Shown here in pieces: positions 9,621-18,422 of a DNA stretch of 64,000 nucleotides; positions within the stretch are counted from its first letter, which is position 1; each line of letters opens with the position of its first letter. The notes below the pieces were generated by a model. The model saw only the letters and a program-made list of their open reading frames with translations. It made no database searches and was not told the origin of the DNA. Position numbers and translations under genes: made by a program. This DNA comes from Planctomycetota bacterium (GTDB lineage Bacteria; Planctomycetota; Planctomycetia; Planctomycetales; Planctomycetaceae): NCBI GenBank assembly GCA_018242525.1, contig JAFEBS010000038.1:20001-84000 (forward strand), written 5' to 3'.

Positions 9621-12242
9621 ATGGAACTGGGCAAAACCAAGGCTTTGCGTGGTCCGAATATCTGGTCGCAAAAGACAGTTCTCGAAACGGTCCTCGATGT
9701 TTCCGATGTCGATTTGGCCGCGATCAATTTGGAAATCATCCAAGAGCGGGCGGTTGAATTCCTGAACGGATCCACCGCATTGAGCGACGAGGAGGAATCC
9801 GGGTGGACGTTTAACCCTGGCCTCGCATTGACGGAACTACTTGTCCGAATTGCCATTGAGCTGCAGACGCAGGCCGGATCCAACGTCACGATCGGCCGGG
9901 TGGCGGAGACCAAATCCCCCGACCAGTTTCAAGTCGTGGTCCAATACCGCGAAGAACCGGTAGGTCGCCTGGCGCTTCAAGTTGCGATCGAATTCCTGAG
10001 TGCATTAATTCACGATCTGCCATTCGACGTGACATCGAAGATCGGGGAAATCCGGAGTTTGGATCAACAGATTCGATTGGGCCCCAGCACTGGCGCTATC
10101 GTTCGGGCGGCATGGGCTCGTGGAATCCCTGCGCGCCGTCTAAATGATCGCAGTTTGGTGCAACTTGGATACGGTTCGAAGCAGCACCGGATTCTGGCAG
10201 CCGAGACGGATAAAACATCGGCGGTCGCTGAATCGATCGTTCAAGACAAGGAACTGACCAAGAACTTGTTGGCCGCAATTGGTGTTCCGGTCCCGAACGG
10301 CCGCCCCGTGACCAGCGCCGAAGATGCCTGGGAAGCCGCCCAGGAAATCGGGATGCCGGTTGTGATCAAGCCGCAGGACGGGAACCAGGGTCGCGGTGTC
10401 GCCGTCAACCTGACCAGCCGCGAACACGTGATGGCCGCATTCAAGGCGGCGAGTGTCGAAGGGAGCGAAATCCTGTGTGAGAAGTTCGCTCCAGGATCTG
10501 ATTACCGGTTGCTGGTCATCGGCTATAAGCTGGTGGCTGCGTCGCGTCGCGAACCGCCTCAGGTGATGGGCGATGGGCGCCATTCCATCGAACAACTGGT
10601 CACGGAAGCCAACAAGGATCCGCGCCGCGGTGAAGATCACGCCACGTCGCTAAGCAAACTGCGACTGGACGAGATCGCCTGTGGAGTTCTGGCGGAACAG
10701 GGTTTGACCGTCGAATCAATTCCTGCTGCCGGTCAGATCGTCCTGATTCGGCGGAACGCCAATCTGAGCACGGGCGGTTCCGCCACCGACGTGACCGATC
10801 TGGTCCATCCGGAAGTCGCAGCACGCGTGGTCGAAGGGGTTCGGATGGTTGGTCTGGACATCGCCGGTGTGGATGTTGTTTGCCTGGATATCAGCCGCCC
10901 GCTGGAACAACAGGGGGGGGTCATCGTTGAAATCAACGCGGCTCCCGGCCTGCGCATGCACCTGGAACCTTCGTACGGCAAGGGTCGCCCGGTCGGGGAG
11001 GCGATTGTCGGAACGATGTTTGAAGAAGGGAACGACGGGCGGATTCCATTGATCGCGGTTTCAGGGACGAACGGCAAGACTACGACAACGCGACTGATGG
11101 CACACATCCTGCGGAGCCTTGGCAAGCGGGTTGGCATGACCTGTACGGATGGCGTCTATATCGACGACCGCCGGGTCGATACCGGCGACTGCAGCGGCCC
11201 CAAGAGTGCCCGCACTGTCCTGGCGAATCCCGTGGTGGAAGCGGCTGTTCTGGAAACGGCTCGCGGAGGCATCCTGCGTGAAGGTCTCGGATTTGACCAG
11301 TGCAATGTAGCGATCCTGACGAACATCGCGGATGGAGATCACCTGGGGTTGAATGGCATCGATACGGTGGAACAGTTGGCTCGCGTCAAACGAGTTTGCG
11401 TCGAAGCAGTCGCTCCGTCGGGCTATGCCGTCCTGAACGCTGACGATCCGCTGACCGTCGCCATGGCCGAATATTGCCCGGGAAAGGTTCTGTACTTCTC
11501 GCAGTCGATCGACAACCCCGTCCTGGCAGCACACCGGGCCAAGGGGGGCAAGATTGTGTATGTCCAGAACAATTGCATCATGGCGTCGGAAGGATCGTGG
11601 GAAGCGCGGATCGCCCTGCTGGATTCGGTTCCATTGACATTCGGTGGTTTGATCGGTTTCCAGGTCGAAAACGCGATGGCGGCCGCCGCTGCGGCGTGGA
11701 CCCTGGGGGTGCCGTTCGAGATGATTCGCCACGCTCTGGAATCGTTTGTGAACGATCCCCAGAAGGTTCCCGCGCGGTTCAACGTGGTGCAGTTCCGCGG
11801 ATCCACGATTGTGATCGACTACGGTCATAATTCCGCCGCACTGGTCGCACTGTGCGAAGCATTTGACAAGATGCCGCACGAACGACGCCTGATCGTCTAC
11901 ACCGCCGCCGGTGATCGTCGTGACGAAGACATTGTGCGTCAGGCAGAACTGATCGGGAATGCCTTCGACGAAATGGTTCTGTATGAGGACCAGTGTCGTC
12001 GCGGCCGCGCCGACGGAGAAGTCATTTCGCTGATGCGCCAGGGGCTGGCCATGGGTAAACGCCTGCGATCCGAACGCATTCACGAGACTCGCGGCGAGAT
12101 GGTCGCGATCGAAATGACACTGCGCAGAATGCATCCCGGCGATCTGGTCCTGATCCAGGCCGACCAGGTGGAAGAGGCGATTACATTCGTTCAGCAACTG
12201 CTTCCCAAACTTGCTGCCGAGCATATGGCTGCCACGCGATAG
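9621..12242 (+). CDS. cphA: Cyanophycin synthetase paralogue B (canonical synthetase sites, N-terminal metal motif lost)
   Basis: This 873-residue second copy of the synthetase is closer to canonical CphA1. The ATP-grasp domain keeps RREPPQVMGDG, RRNANLSTGGSATDVTD and EINAAPGLRMHLEP. The Mur-like domain keeps the P-loop GTNGKTT (482-488), TNIADGDHLG, DYGHNSAA with H736, and GDRRDED with RRGRADGE further on. In contrast, the N-terminal segment that is HTLEH in paralogue A reads E-L-L-V-R here (residues 72-76), so the metal-binding residues are gone. Both proteins begin with the family motif LRGPNIW. I choose the ATG at 9621 for that reason; an in-frame ATG at 9567 would add 18 residues and neither has a good Shine-Dalgarno. 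It is predicted to do the main Asp/Arg polymerisation in the cytoplasm. No cyanophycinase gene is in the window. Confidence 0.92.
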   Translation: MELGKTKALRGPNIWSQKTVLETVLDVSDVDLAAINLEIIQERAVEFLNGSTALSDEEESGWTFNPGLALTELLVRIAIELQTQAGSNVTIGRVAETKSPDQFQVVVQYREEPVGRLALQVAIEFLSALIHDLPFDVTSKIGEIRSLDQQIRLGPSTGAIVRAAWARGIPARRLNDRSLVQLGYGSKQHRILAAETDKTSAVAESIVQDKELTKNLLAAIGVPVPNGRPVTSAEDAWEAAQEIGMPVVIKPQDGNQGRGVAVNLTSREHVMAAFKAASVEGSEILCEKFAPGSDYRLLVIGYKLVAASRREPPQVMGDGRHSIEQLVTEANKDPRRGEDHATSLSKLRLDEIACGVLAEQGLTVESIPAAGQIVLIRRNANLSTGGSATDVTDLVHPEVAARVVEGVRMVGLDIAGVDVVCLDISRPLEQQGGVIVEINAAPGLRMHLEPSYGKGRPVGEAIVGTMFEEGNDGRIPLIAVSGTNGKTTTTRLMAHILRSLGKRVGMTCTDGVYIDDRRVDTGDCSGPKSARTVLANPVVEAAVLETARGGILREGLGFDQCNVAILTNIADGDHLGLNGIDTVEQLARVKRVCVEAVAPSGYAVLNADDPLTVAMAEYCPGKVLYFSQSIDNPVLAAHRAKGGKIVYVQNNCIMASEGSWEARIALLDSVPLTFGGLIGFQVENAMAAAAAAWTLGVPFEMIRHALESFVNDPQKVPARFNVVQFRGSTIVIDYGHNSAALVALCEAFDKMPHERRLIVYTAAGDRRDEDIVRQAELIGNAFDEMVLYEDQCRRGRADGEVISLMRQGLAMGKRLRSERIHETRGEMVAIEMTLRRMHPGDLVLIQADQVEEAITFVQQLLPKLAAEHMAATR

Positions 12243-12246
12243 CCGG

Positions 12247-12343
12247 GCCCACAAAAGCGGAGTCTGACCGGTCAGACCCATCCCAATGTGGTTTCCATTC
12301 AAATCTGACATCTGTGGCCGGGGTCCGACCCCATTTTGTGGGC
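12247..12343. repeat. 97-bp element bounded by 10-bp perfect inverted repeats
   Basis: GCCCACAAAA at 12247-12256 is perfectly repeated in inverse orientation as TTTTGTGGGC at 12334-12343. Inside are smaller palindromic blocks, GTCTGACCGGTCAGAC (perfect 16-bp palindrome at about 12262-12277) and GGGGTCCGACCCC. It starts 5 bp after the synthetase stop codon. It could act as a complex terminator for the synthetase pair, or be a non-coding dispersed element. Confidence 0.5.
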
Positions 12344-12566
12344 ACAACCGCCGGACATGCAGATTTGCAGGTCCGGCTTTTTCATTGTCGTGACACCCTG
12401 TTTCCCGTTCAACCGGTGTCTCGGAAAGCATGACAGGTCCGAGAGCCGGTCCGGTTGCCAAGGGAGATGTCAATATGTTCCAATGTTCAATCCGTGCGAC
12501 CTGGATAGATTACGGTCGACGCACAGCGATGAGAATTCACCAACCAAGATTCAACAGGAGATGAAC

Positions 12567-14162
12567 ATGCGGTGCAGGATGATGGCAGCATGGCTGATGG
12601 CCGCCGCCGTGCTCAGCACGACCGGCCTGACCGCCACGGCCCAGGATGGCTGGGAATCGATTTTTGACGGCAAGAGTTTGGAAAAGTGGGATGGAAACCC
12701 GGCGTTCTGGCGGGTCGAAGATGGGGCGATCACCGGTCAAACGACTCCGGACAATCCGACCAAGGGAAACACCTTTATCATCTGGCGCGGTGGTGAAACT
12801 GGCGACTTCGAGTTGAAGCTGGAATACAAAATCATCAACGGAAACTCGGGAATCCAGTACCGCAGTTTTGAAGTCCCCAACGAAAAGTGGGTCGTGGGCG
12901 GATACCAGGCGGACTTCGAGGCGGGCGATACCTATTCTGGCATCAACTACGGGGAACGCTTCCGGGGAATCCTCGCCTTGCGTGGCCAGGAAACCGTGAT
13001 TGGCGACGACCACAAACCGAAGACCGTCCGCCAAATCGGCGACACCAAGGAAATCCAGTCCAAGATCAAAAAGGAAGACTGGAACGAGTACCACATTACC
13101 GCCGAAGGATTTAAGTTCACGCACCGCATCAATGGTGTGACGACCTCCATCTGTACGGACGAAGACAAGGCTGACCGTCGAGCCACTGGCATCCTGGCGC
13201 TGCAACTGCACGCGGGGCCCGCCATGAAGGTCCAGTTCCGTAACATCAAGCTCAAGCAACTGAAGCCACGGGCCGCCACCAGCGCCACGGGCAAGAAGAA
13301 GGTCCTGCTGCTGGCCGGAACCCCGAGTCACGGTTTTGGAGCCCATGATCATTTGTCCGGCTGTTCACTGCTGGCTCGATTGCTGAATGCCAGCGGAGCC
13401 AACGTGGAAGCGGAAGTCCACTCGCTGAAAGACGCGGGCTGGCCCAGTGACGAAAAGCTGGCGGCCGCCAACACGATTGTCATTTATTCCGATGGTGGCG
13501 GCGGACATCCGTTCAATTCTCATCTGGATCAGTTGAATGCATTGACGTCCAGGGGAACCGGCATTGTTTGCATCCACTATGGCGTGGAAGTCCCCAAGGG
13601 ACCATCGGGCGAGAAGTTCCTGGATTGGACCGGCGGCTACTTTGAACCAAATTGGTCGGTGAATCCGCATTGGGTCGCCAGCTACAACAAGTTTCCCGAG
13701 CACCCGATCACTCGCGGCGTGAAGCCGTTTTCAACGAATGATGAGTGGTACTACCACATGCGGTTTCGTGAAAAGATGAATGGGGTCGTGCCGATCCTGA
13801 CCGATCTGCCCCCGGACAGCACCCTGTCACGTGGTGATGGCCCACACAGCGGGAACCCCGCTGTTCGCGAAGCGATCAAGAACAAGGAGCCTCAGCACAT
13901 GGCGTGGGCGACACAGCGTGCGGATGGCGGTCGCGGATTTGGCTGCACGGGTGGTCACAACCACGTGAACTGGGGCAACAATCAGTTCCGCAAGCTGGTG
14001 ATGAACGCAATCGTCTGGACTGCCGGAGCCGAAGTTCCCCCGGATGGAGTCTCCGCAGGTGCAGTCACGGTGGATGATCTGTTGAAGGATCACGACGAGG
14101 CCATTCCCGCCGACTTCAACAAGGCCCGCTGGCAGGCCATCCTGGACGAGTACAACAAGTAA
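12567..14162 (+). CDS. Exported DUF1080 (3-keto-disaccharide hydrolase-like) + ThuA-like protein
   Basis: The 531-residue product begins with a signal peptide ending near LTATAQ, so it is exported. Residues about 27-230 form a DUF1080 (LamG-like beta-sandwich) domain, recognisable from the WESIFDGKSLEKWDG opening, the WRVEDGAITGQT motif, the GNSGIQYRS motif and the GILALQLHAGP ending. Residues about 245-500 form a ThuA-like domain (class I glutamine-amidotransferase fold), opening KVLLLAGTPSHG, with later HPITRGVK and DEWYYHMRF. DUF1080 and ThuA families are linked to breakdown of 3-keto-glycosides and to trehalose utilisation. The start at 12567 has AGGAG six bases upstream; an ATG at 12561 directly abuts that site. 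The next gene on the same strand is another exported sugar-related protein, suggesting a shared role. Confidence 0.9.
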   Translation: MRCRMMAAWLMAAAVLSTTGLTATAQDGWESIFDGKSLEKWDGNPAFWRVEDGAITGQTTPDNPTKGNTFIIWRGGETGDFELKLEYKIINGNSGIQYRSFEVPNEKWVVGGYQADFEAGDTYSGINYGERFRGILALRGQETVIGDDHKPKTVRQIGDTKEIQSKIKKEDWNEYHITAEGFKFTHRINGVTTSICTDEDKADRRATGILALQLHAGPAMKVQFRNIKLKQLKPRAATSATGKKKVLLLAGTPSHGFGAHDHLSGCSLLARLLNASGANVEAEVHSLKDAGWPSDEKLAAANTIVIYSDGGGGHPFNSHLDQLNALTSRGTGIVCIHYGVEVPKGPSGEKFLDWTGGYFEPNWSVNPHWVASYNKFPEHPITRGVKPFSTNDEWYYHMRFREKMNGVVPILTDLPPDSTLSRGDGPHSGNPAVREAIKNKEPQHMAWATQRADGGRGFGCTGGHNHVNWGNNQFRKLVMNAIVWTAGAEVPPDGVSAGAVTVDDLLKDHDEAIPADFNKARWQAILDEYNK

Positions 14163-14180
14163 TTGATCTGGCCGATCTGC

Positions 14181-14214
14181 AACCCGACGCTGTCTTACGG
14201 CGTCGGGTTTCTTT
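14181..14214 (+). terminator. Intrinsic terminator after the DUF1080-ThuA gene
   Basis: AACCCGACGC at 14181-14190 pairs perfectly with GCGTCGGGTT at 14200-14209 across a 9-base loop and is followed by TCTTT. It lies 18 bp after the stop codon, so it should end that transcript before the next gene. Confidence 0.75.
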
Positions 14215-14306
14215 CCCTGGACCGATACCAATCGGCAGTGTGAGCGTACCGCACGCCGCTTCGCATCCTCATTCCATCACCGACATCCCTCCGGGAGTTG
14301 CCATCG

Positions 14307-17300
14307 ATGTTCCGCCGACACGTCGTGTCCTTGACCGCATTGCTCGCCCTGGGATCCGCTGCGATTGCCCAGGAGCCGAAGTTTCAATCGAAGATCGTCA
14401 ACGAATCGACGCCGGGTATGTCAATCGACATTGATGTCGATGTGACAGGTGCCAAAGAGTTGTACCTGGTTGTACGCGATGGCGGCGATGGCTTTGGCTG
14501 TGATTGGGCGGACTGGGCCGAACCCCGGCTGATCTCGGCGGCCGGCGAAAAGAAGCTGACCGAACTGAAGTGGAAATCGGCTGCGGCGGAATGGGGTCAG
14601 GTCGGCGTCAACAAGAACGCTGGCGGAGACAAGCTGAAGATTGCGGGCAAGCCCGTTGAATACGGGATTGGAACTCACGCCAACTCGGTCATCGCCTACG
14701 ACCTGCCCGTCGGCACGACCCGTTTCAAGGCTCGCGGCGGCATCGACAACGGTGGTTCTGACCAGGCTCAATCGAGCTCGATCCAATTCCTGGTTTATAC
14801 CCAGAAGCCGCCCGTGCAGGTGACTCAGGCCGCTCCAGCAGGCGGCGGCAGTCGGGACCCCAAGGATGCGGTCTCCGGCCTGGACGTTGCCGAAGGGTTG
14901 GAAGCCACGCTGTTTGCCAGCGAGGCCTCCCATCCGGCCATGCTCAACCCAACCAGCATCGACATTGATCACCTCGGTCGCGTCTGGGTTTGCGAAGTCG
15001 TGAACTATCGACATCGCAACGGCGAACGCAAGGAAGGGGATCGGATCCTGATCCTGGAAGACACCAATGGCGATGGCGTCTCGGACAAGCAAACCGTCTT
15101 TCACCAGGGACACGATGTCGATTCGGCGCATGGAATCTGTGTGCTGCCGACTCCCTCCGGCAAGGGAACCAGGGTCATCATTTCCTGCGGTGACAGTGTG
15201 TTCTTTCTGCACGACGAAGATGGCGATCTGAAGTCCGATGGCAAGCAACTGCTGTTTACCGGCATCGAAGGAACCCAGCACGATCACGGGATTCATGCGT
15301 TCCACTTTGGACCGGATGGCAAACTGTATTTCAACTTCGGAAACAGCGGGCGCCGGATCAAGGACAAGGATGGAAAGCAGATTGTCGACCTGTCGGGACG
15401 CGAAGTTCACGACCATCGCAAGCCCTATCAGGAAGGAATGGTCTTCCGCTGCAACATGGATGGCAGCGAATTCGAAACTCTGGGATGGGACTTCCGCAAC
15501 AACTGGGAAATTGCGGTCGACAGCTTCGGAACCCTGTGGCAGTCGGACAACGACGACGACGGCAACAAGGGTGTCCGCATCAATTATGTGATGGAGTTCG
15601 GGAACTACGGTTACCGTGACGAGATGACCGGTGCCGGATGGAACAGCCCGCGCACCAACCTGGAAGCCGTGATTCCGCTGCGTCACTGGCACTTGAACGA
15701 TCCTGGCGTCGTTCCGAACCTGCTGCAAACGGGTGCCGGGTCGCCGACGGGGATTTGCGTCTACGAAGGGAACCTGCTGCCGAAAGTGTTCCACAACCAG
15801 ATGATTCACTGTGACGCCGGACCGAATGTAGTCCGCAGCTATCCCGCGAAAAAGTCGGGAGCCGGCTATTCGGCCGAGATCGTCAATATCCTGGAGGGAA
15901 CCCGCGACAACTGGTTCCGTCCGTCAGATGTCTGCGTGGCCCCGGATGGCTCGTTGATCGTCGCCGACTGGTACGATCCCGGTGTCGGTGGCCATCGCAT
16001 GGGCGATGCTGATCGCGGACGCCTGTTCCGGGTTGCTCCGCCAAAAGCACCCTACAAGTTTCCGGCAGTCGATGTCAGCACCGTCGAGGGTGCCGTCGCG
16101 GCCCTGAAGAGTCCCAATGAAGTGACCCGCTACGTTGCCTGGACCGCCTTGAACGGGATGGGTGACAAGGCTGAGGCGGCTTTGACAAAGGTCTTCGAGA
16201 GTGATCCGAACCCACGCGTCCGGGCGCGAGCCCTGTGGCTGTTGGGAAAACTGGAGGGTAAGGGACCGTTGGCTGTGGCGAAGGCGATCGGCGATTCCAA
16301 TCCGGATCTGCGCATTGCCGGCCTGCGTCTGGCGCGCGAACTGCGAGGCAAACTGGAACTGACGTCAGTCCTGCAGACGCTGGTCAATGATCCCGCCGTG
16401 GAAGTTCGCCGGGACTGTGCAATTGCCCTCAATCAGTACACGTCCGCGAAGCACGCCGAGTTCTGGGCCACTCTGGCGAAACAGCACGACGGGAAGGATC
16501 GCTGGTACCTGGAAGCTCTGGGGATCGGTGCCTACAACAATTGGGATGCCTGCATCAAGGCGTGGCAGGAATTGAAGCTCACGGGGAACGACGCGGCCCG
16601 CCGTGACATCATCTGGCGTTCACGCGCCAAGGAATCGCCAGCCCTGCTGGTGTCCGTGATTCAGTCCGATGCGGTCAGCGCTCAGGACGTTCCGCGCTAT
16701 CTGCGAGCCTTCGATTTTCTATCCGGTCCCGAACGGGACGACGCCTTGATTCCCCTGGCGTTTGGCAACTTTGGCGATGAAGCCAAGACAAGATTTGTGA
16801 ATACCGAAGCGATCAGTCGCCTGAAGGGATTCGACGTCACGAAGAACCCCGAGCAATTGGCGGCGTTGAACCGGGTCTTGAACGGCTTGAAGGGAGATCC
16901 CCAATTCGTAGCACTGATCGACAAATTCAGTGTGGTCGACCGGTATCCCGAGTTGGTCGAACTGGCTTCAAAGCATCCCGATGACCAGATCGGACTGGAT
17001 GCGATTCGCGTCCTGCTGGCCAAACGACAGACTTCGATTCTGGAAGCCGCGTTGAAGTCCAACCGGGACCAGGGCCGGTCGGCATTGGGAACGGCGACCG
17101 CGCTGAGCAATTCCGGCGATGGACAGGTGGCAGCCTTGCTGTTGCCGGTCGTGAAGGACCCTCAGGCCGCAGGTGACCTGCGTCGTCAGTCCATCAAGGG
17201 GGCCACACTGACGAAAGCCGGGGCGGCTGAAGTCCTGAAACTGGCTGAGTCAAAGCAATTCGATGACTCCTTTATTCCGGCATTGTCGGCGGCCCTGCAG

Positions 17301-17837
17301 TCCGGGCCCCTGGATGAAACTCAGCGAGCCAGGGTGCTGGCGATGTTTCCGGCCCCGGCGGGGAAAAATGAGAAGCCATTGCCACCCTTGAGTGAACTCG
17401 CCAGGTTAAAGGGAAATCCGGGACAGGGAGCGAAACTGTTCGGGACCGTTGGCAAATGCAACACGTGCCATGTCGTCAATGGCGAAGGGAAGGAAGTTGG
17501 CCCGAACCTGTCGGAAATCGGTGCCAAGCTGGCCCGACAGGCCATGTTTGAATCCATCGTTTTCCCCAGCGCGGGAATCAGTCACAACTATGAGTCTTGG
17601 ACAATCGCACTGGCAAATGGAACAACCGCCACAGGCATCCTCATCAGTGAAGATGATACGAAGCTGTCATTGCGTGGAAACGATGCCCTGGTTCGAACAT
17701 TCGACAAGAAGGACATTGAAGAACGCGTCAAGAACAGGATTTCGTTGATGCCCGCAGATCTGGCAAAGTTGTTGACACCTGAGGAAATGGCGGACATTGT
17801 TGAGTTTCTGGGAACATTGAAGAAGGCGAAGAAATAA
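14307..17837 (+). CDS. PVC-type exported dehydrogenase: NPCBM + beta-propeller + HEAT repeats + cytochrome c
   Basis: This 1176-residue exported protein opens with a signal peptide (cleavage near SAAIAQ). Residues about 25-170 resemble an NPCBM carbohydrate-binding domain (GVNKNAGGDKLKIAGK, then YGIGTHANS). Residues about 180-600 form a glucose/sorbosone-dehydrogenase-like propeller of the planctomycete membrane-bound dehydrogenase family, with repeated DxNxDG-like loops such as EDTNGDGVSD. Residues about 600-1010 are HEAT-like helical repeats, and the C-terminus is a heme-binding cytochrome c domain with C1051-N-T-C1054-H1055. The family is thought to oxidise sugars and pass electrons to the periplasmic chain; the substrate is unknown. 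The ATG at 14307 is nine bases after GGGAG; an in-frame TTG at 14298 directly abuts that site. It follows the DUF1080-ThuA gene after a terminator. Confidence 0.9.
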   Translation: MFRRHVVSLTALLALGSAAIAQEPKFQSKIVNESTPGMSIDIDVDVTGAKELYLVVRDGGDGFGCDWADWAEPRLISAAGEKKLTELKWKSAAAEWGQVGVNKNAGGDKLKIAGKPVEYGIGTHANSVIAYDLPVGTTRFKARGGIDNGGSDQAQSSSIQFLVYTQKPPVQVTQAAPAGGGSRDPKDAVSGLDVAEGLEATLFASEASHPAMLNPTSIDIDHLGRVWVCEVVNYRHRNGERKEGDRILILEDTNGDGVSDKQTVFHQGHDVDSAHGICVLPTPSGKGTRVIISCGDSVFFLHDEDGDLKSDGKQLLFTGIEGTQHDHGIHAFHFGPDGKLYFNFGNSGRRIKDKDGKQIVDLSGREVHDHRKPYQEGMVFRCNMDGSEFETLGWDFRNNWEIAVDSFGTLWQSDNDDDGNKGVRINYVMEFGNYGYRDEMTGAGWNSPRTNLEAVIPLRHWHLNDPGVVPNLLQTGAGSPTGICVYEGNLLPKVFHNQMIHCDAGPNVVRSYPAKKSGAGYSAEIVNILEGTRDNWFRPSDVCVAPDGSLIVADWYDPGVGGHRMGDADRGRLFRVAPPKAPYKFPAVDVSTVEGAVAALKSPNEVTRYVAWTALNGMGDKAEAALTKVFESDPNPRVRARALWLLGKLEGKGPLAVAKAIGDSNPDLRIAGLRLARELRGKLELTSVLQTLVNDPAVEVRRDCAIALNQYTSAKHAEFWATLAKQHDGKDRWYLEALGIGAYNNWDACIKAWQELKLTGNDAARRDIIWRSRAKESPALLVSVIQSDAVSAQDVPRYLRAFDFLSGPERDDALIPLAFGNFGDEAKTRFVNTEAISRLKGFDVTKNPEQLAALNRVLNGLKGDPQFVALIDKFSVVDRYPELVELASKHPDDQIGLDAIRVLLAKRQTSILEAALKSNRDQGRSALGTATALSNSGDGQVAALLLPVVKDPQAAGDLRRQSIKGATLTKAGAAEVLKLAESKQFDDSFIPALSAALQSGPLDETQRARVLAMFPAPAGKNEKPLPPLSELARLKGNPGQGAKLFGTVGKCNTCHVVNGEGKEVGPNLSEIGAKLARQAMFESIVFPSAGISHNYESWTIALANGTTATGILISEDDTKLSLRGNDALVRTFDKKDIEERVKNRISLMPADLAKLLTPEEMADIVEFLGTLKKAKK

Positions 17838-17947
17838 CCGACGGGAAGTTCCCGAAACTCGCAGTCGCGCATTCCTTGTCAGTCCGACGGACATGGCCTA
17901 CGATTGCATAACGTCCAAGCACGACTTCCGGAGCTGTAGAGGCCGCC

Positions 17948-18415
17948 ATGCCCATCGAACCCGCTGAAACGCCAGAAAAGACCATTCTGATCATCGACGA
18001 TGATCGTGAAATTGCCTCGATGTTGCACGGAGTCCTGCAGAACAATGGTTATCGCGTGTTCCTGGCACCAAACGGTGCCGAAGGACAGCGCCAGATCAGC
18101 ACGCTGAAGCCGGATCTGGTGATCACGGATATGATGATGCCGCGGCTGGGTGGATTCCCGGTGCTGGAATTCCTGAAGACACTGGCTGCTCCACCGCCTG
18201 TCATCATGATCACGGCCAACGAAGGGGGGCGTCACAAGGCCTATGCAGAAATGCTGGGCGTGGCGGACTACCTGCGGAAGCCATTTCCCATGGAAGTGCT
18301 GCTGGAATCCGTGCGACGGATCTTCGCCGGGAAGGCCGAGGCGGAGGCAAAGTCTGCACCGTTGAAAAAGGCGGTTCGCAAGCGTGCCACCAAGACCGAC
18401 GATGACGACGAATGA
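17948..18415 (+). CDS. Single-domain response regulator with basic/acidic tail
   Basis: This 155-residue CheY-like receiver has the acidic pocket D17-D18-D19, the phosphoacceptor aspartate D61 in LVITDMMMPRLGG, the switch threonine T89 (MITAN) and the conserved lysine K111 (LRKPF). After the receiver (residues about 11-125) there is no DNA-binding or enzymatic output domain, only a tail of about 30 residues rich in Lys/Arg and ending DDDDE. It probably works by protein-protein contact. No histidine kinase is adjacent. The ATG at 17948 has GAGG just upstream. It is convergent with the galT-like gene, with only 7 bp between stop codons. Confidence 0.9.
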   Translation: MPIEPAETPEKTILIIDDDREIASMLHGVLQNNGYRVFLAPNGAEGQRQISTLKPDLVITDMMMPRLGGFPVLEFLKTLAAPPPVIMITANEGGRHKAYAEMLGVADYLRKPFPMEVLLESVRRIFAGKAEAEAKSAPLKKAVRKRATKTDDDDE

Positions 18416-18422
18416 TTGACGC

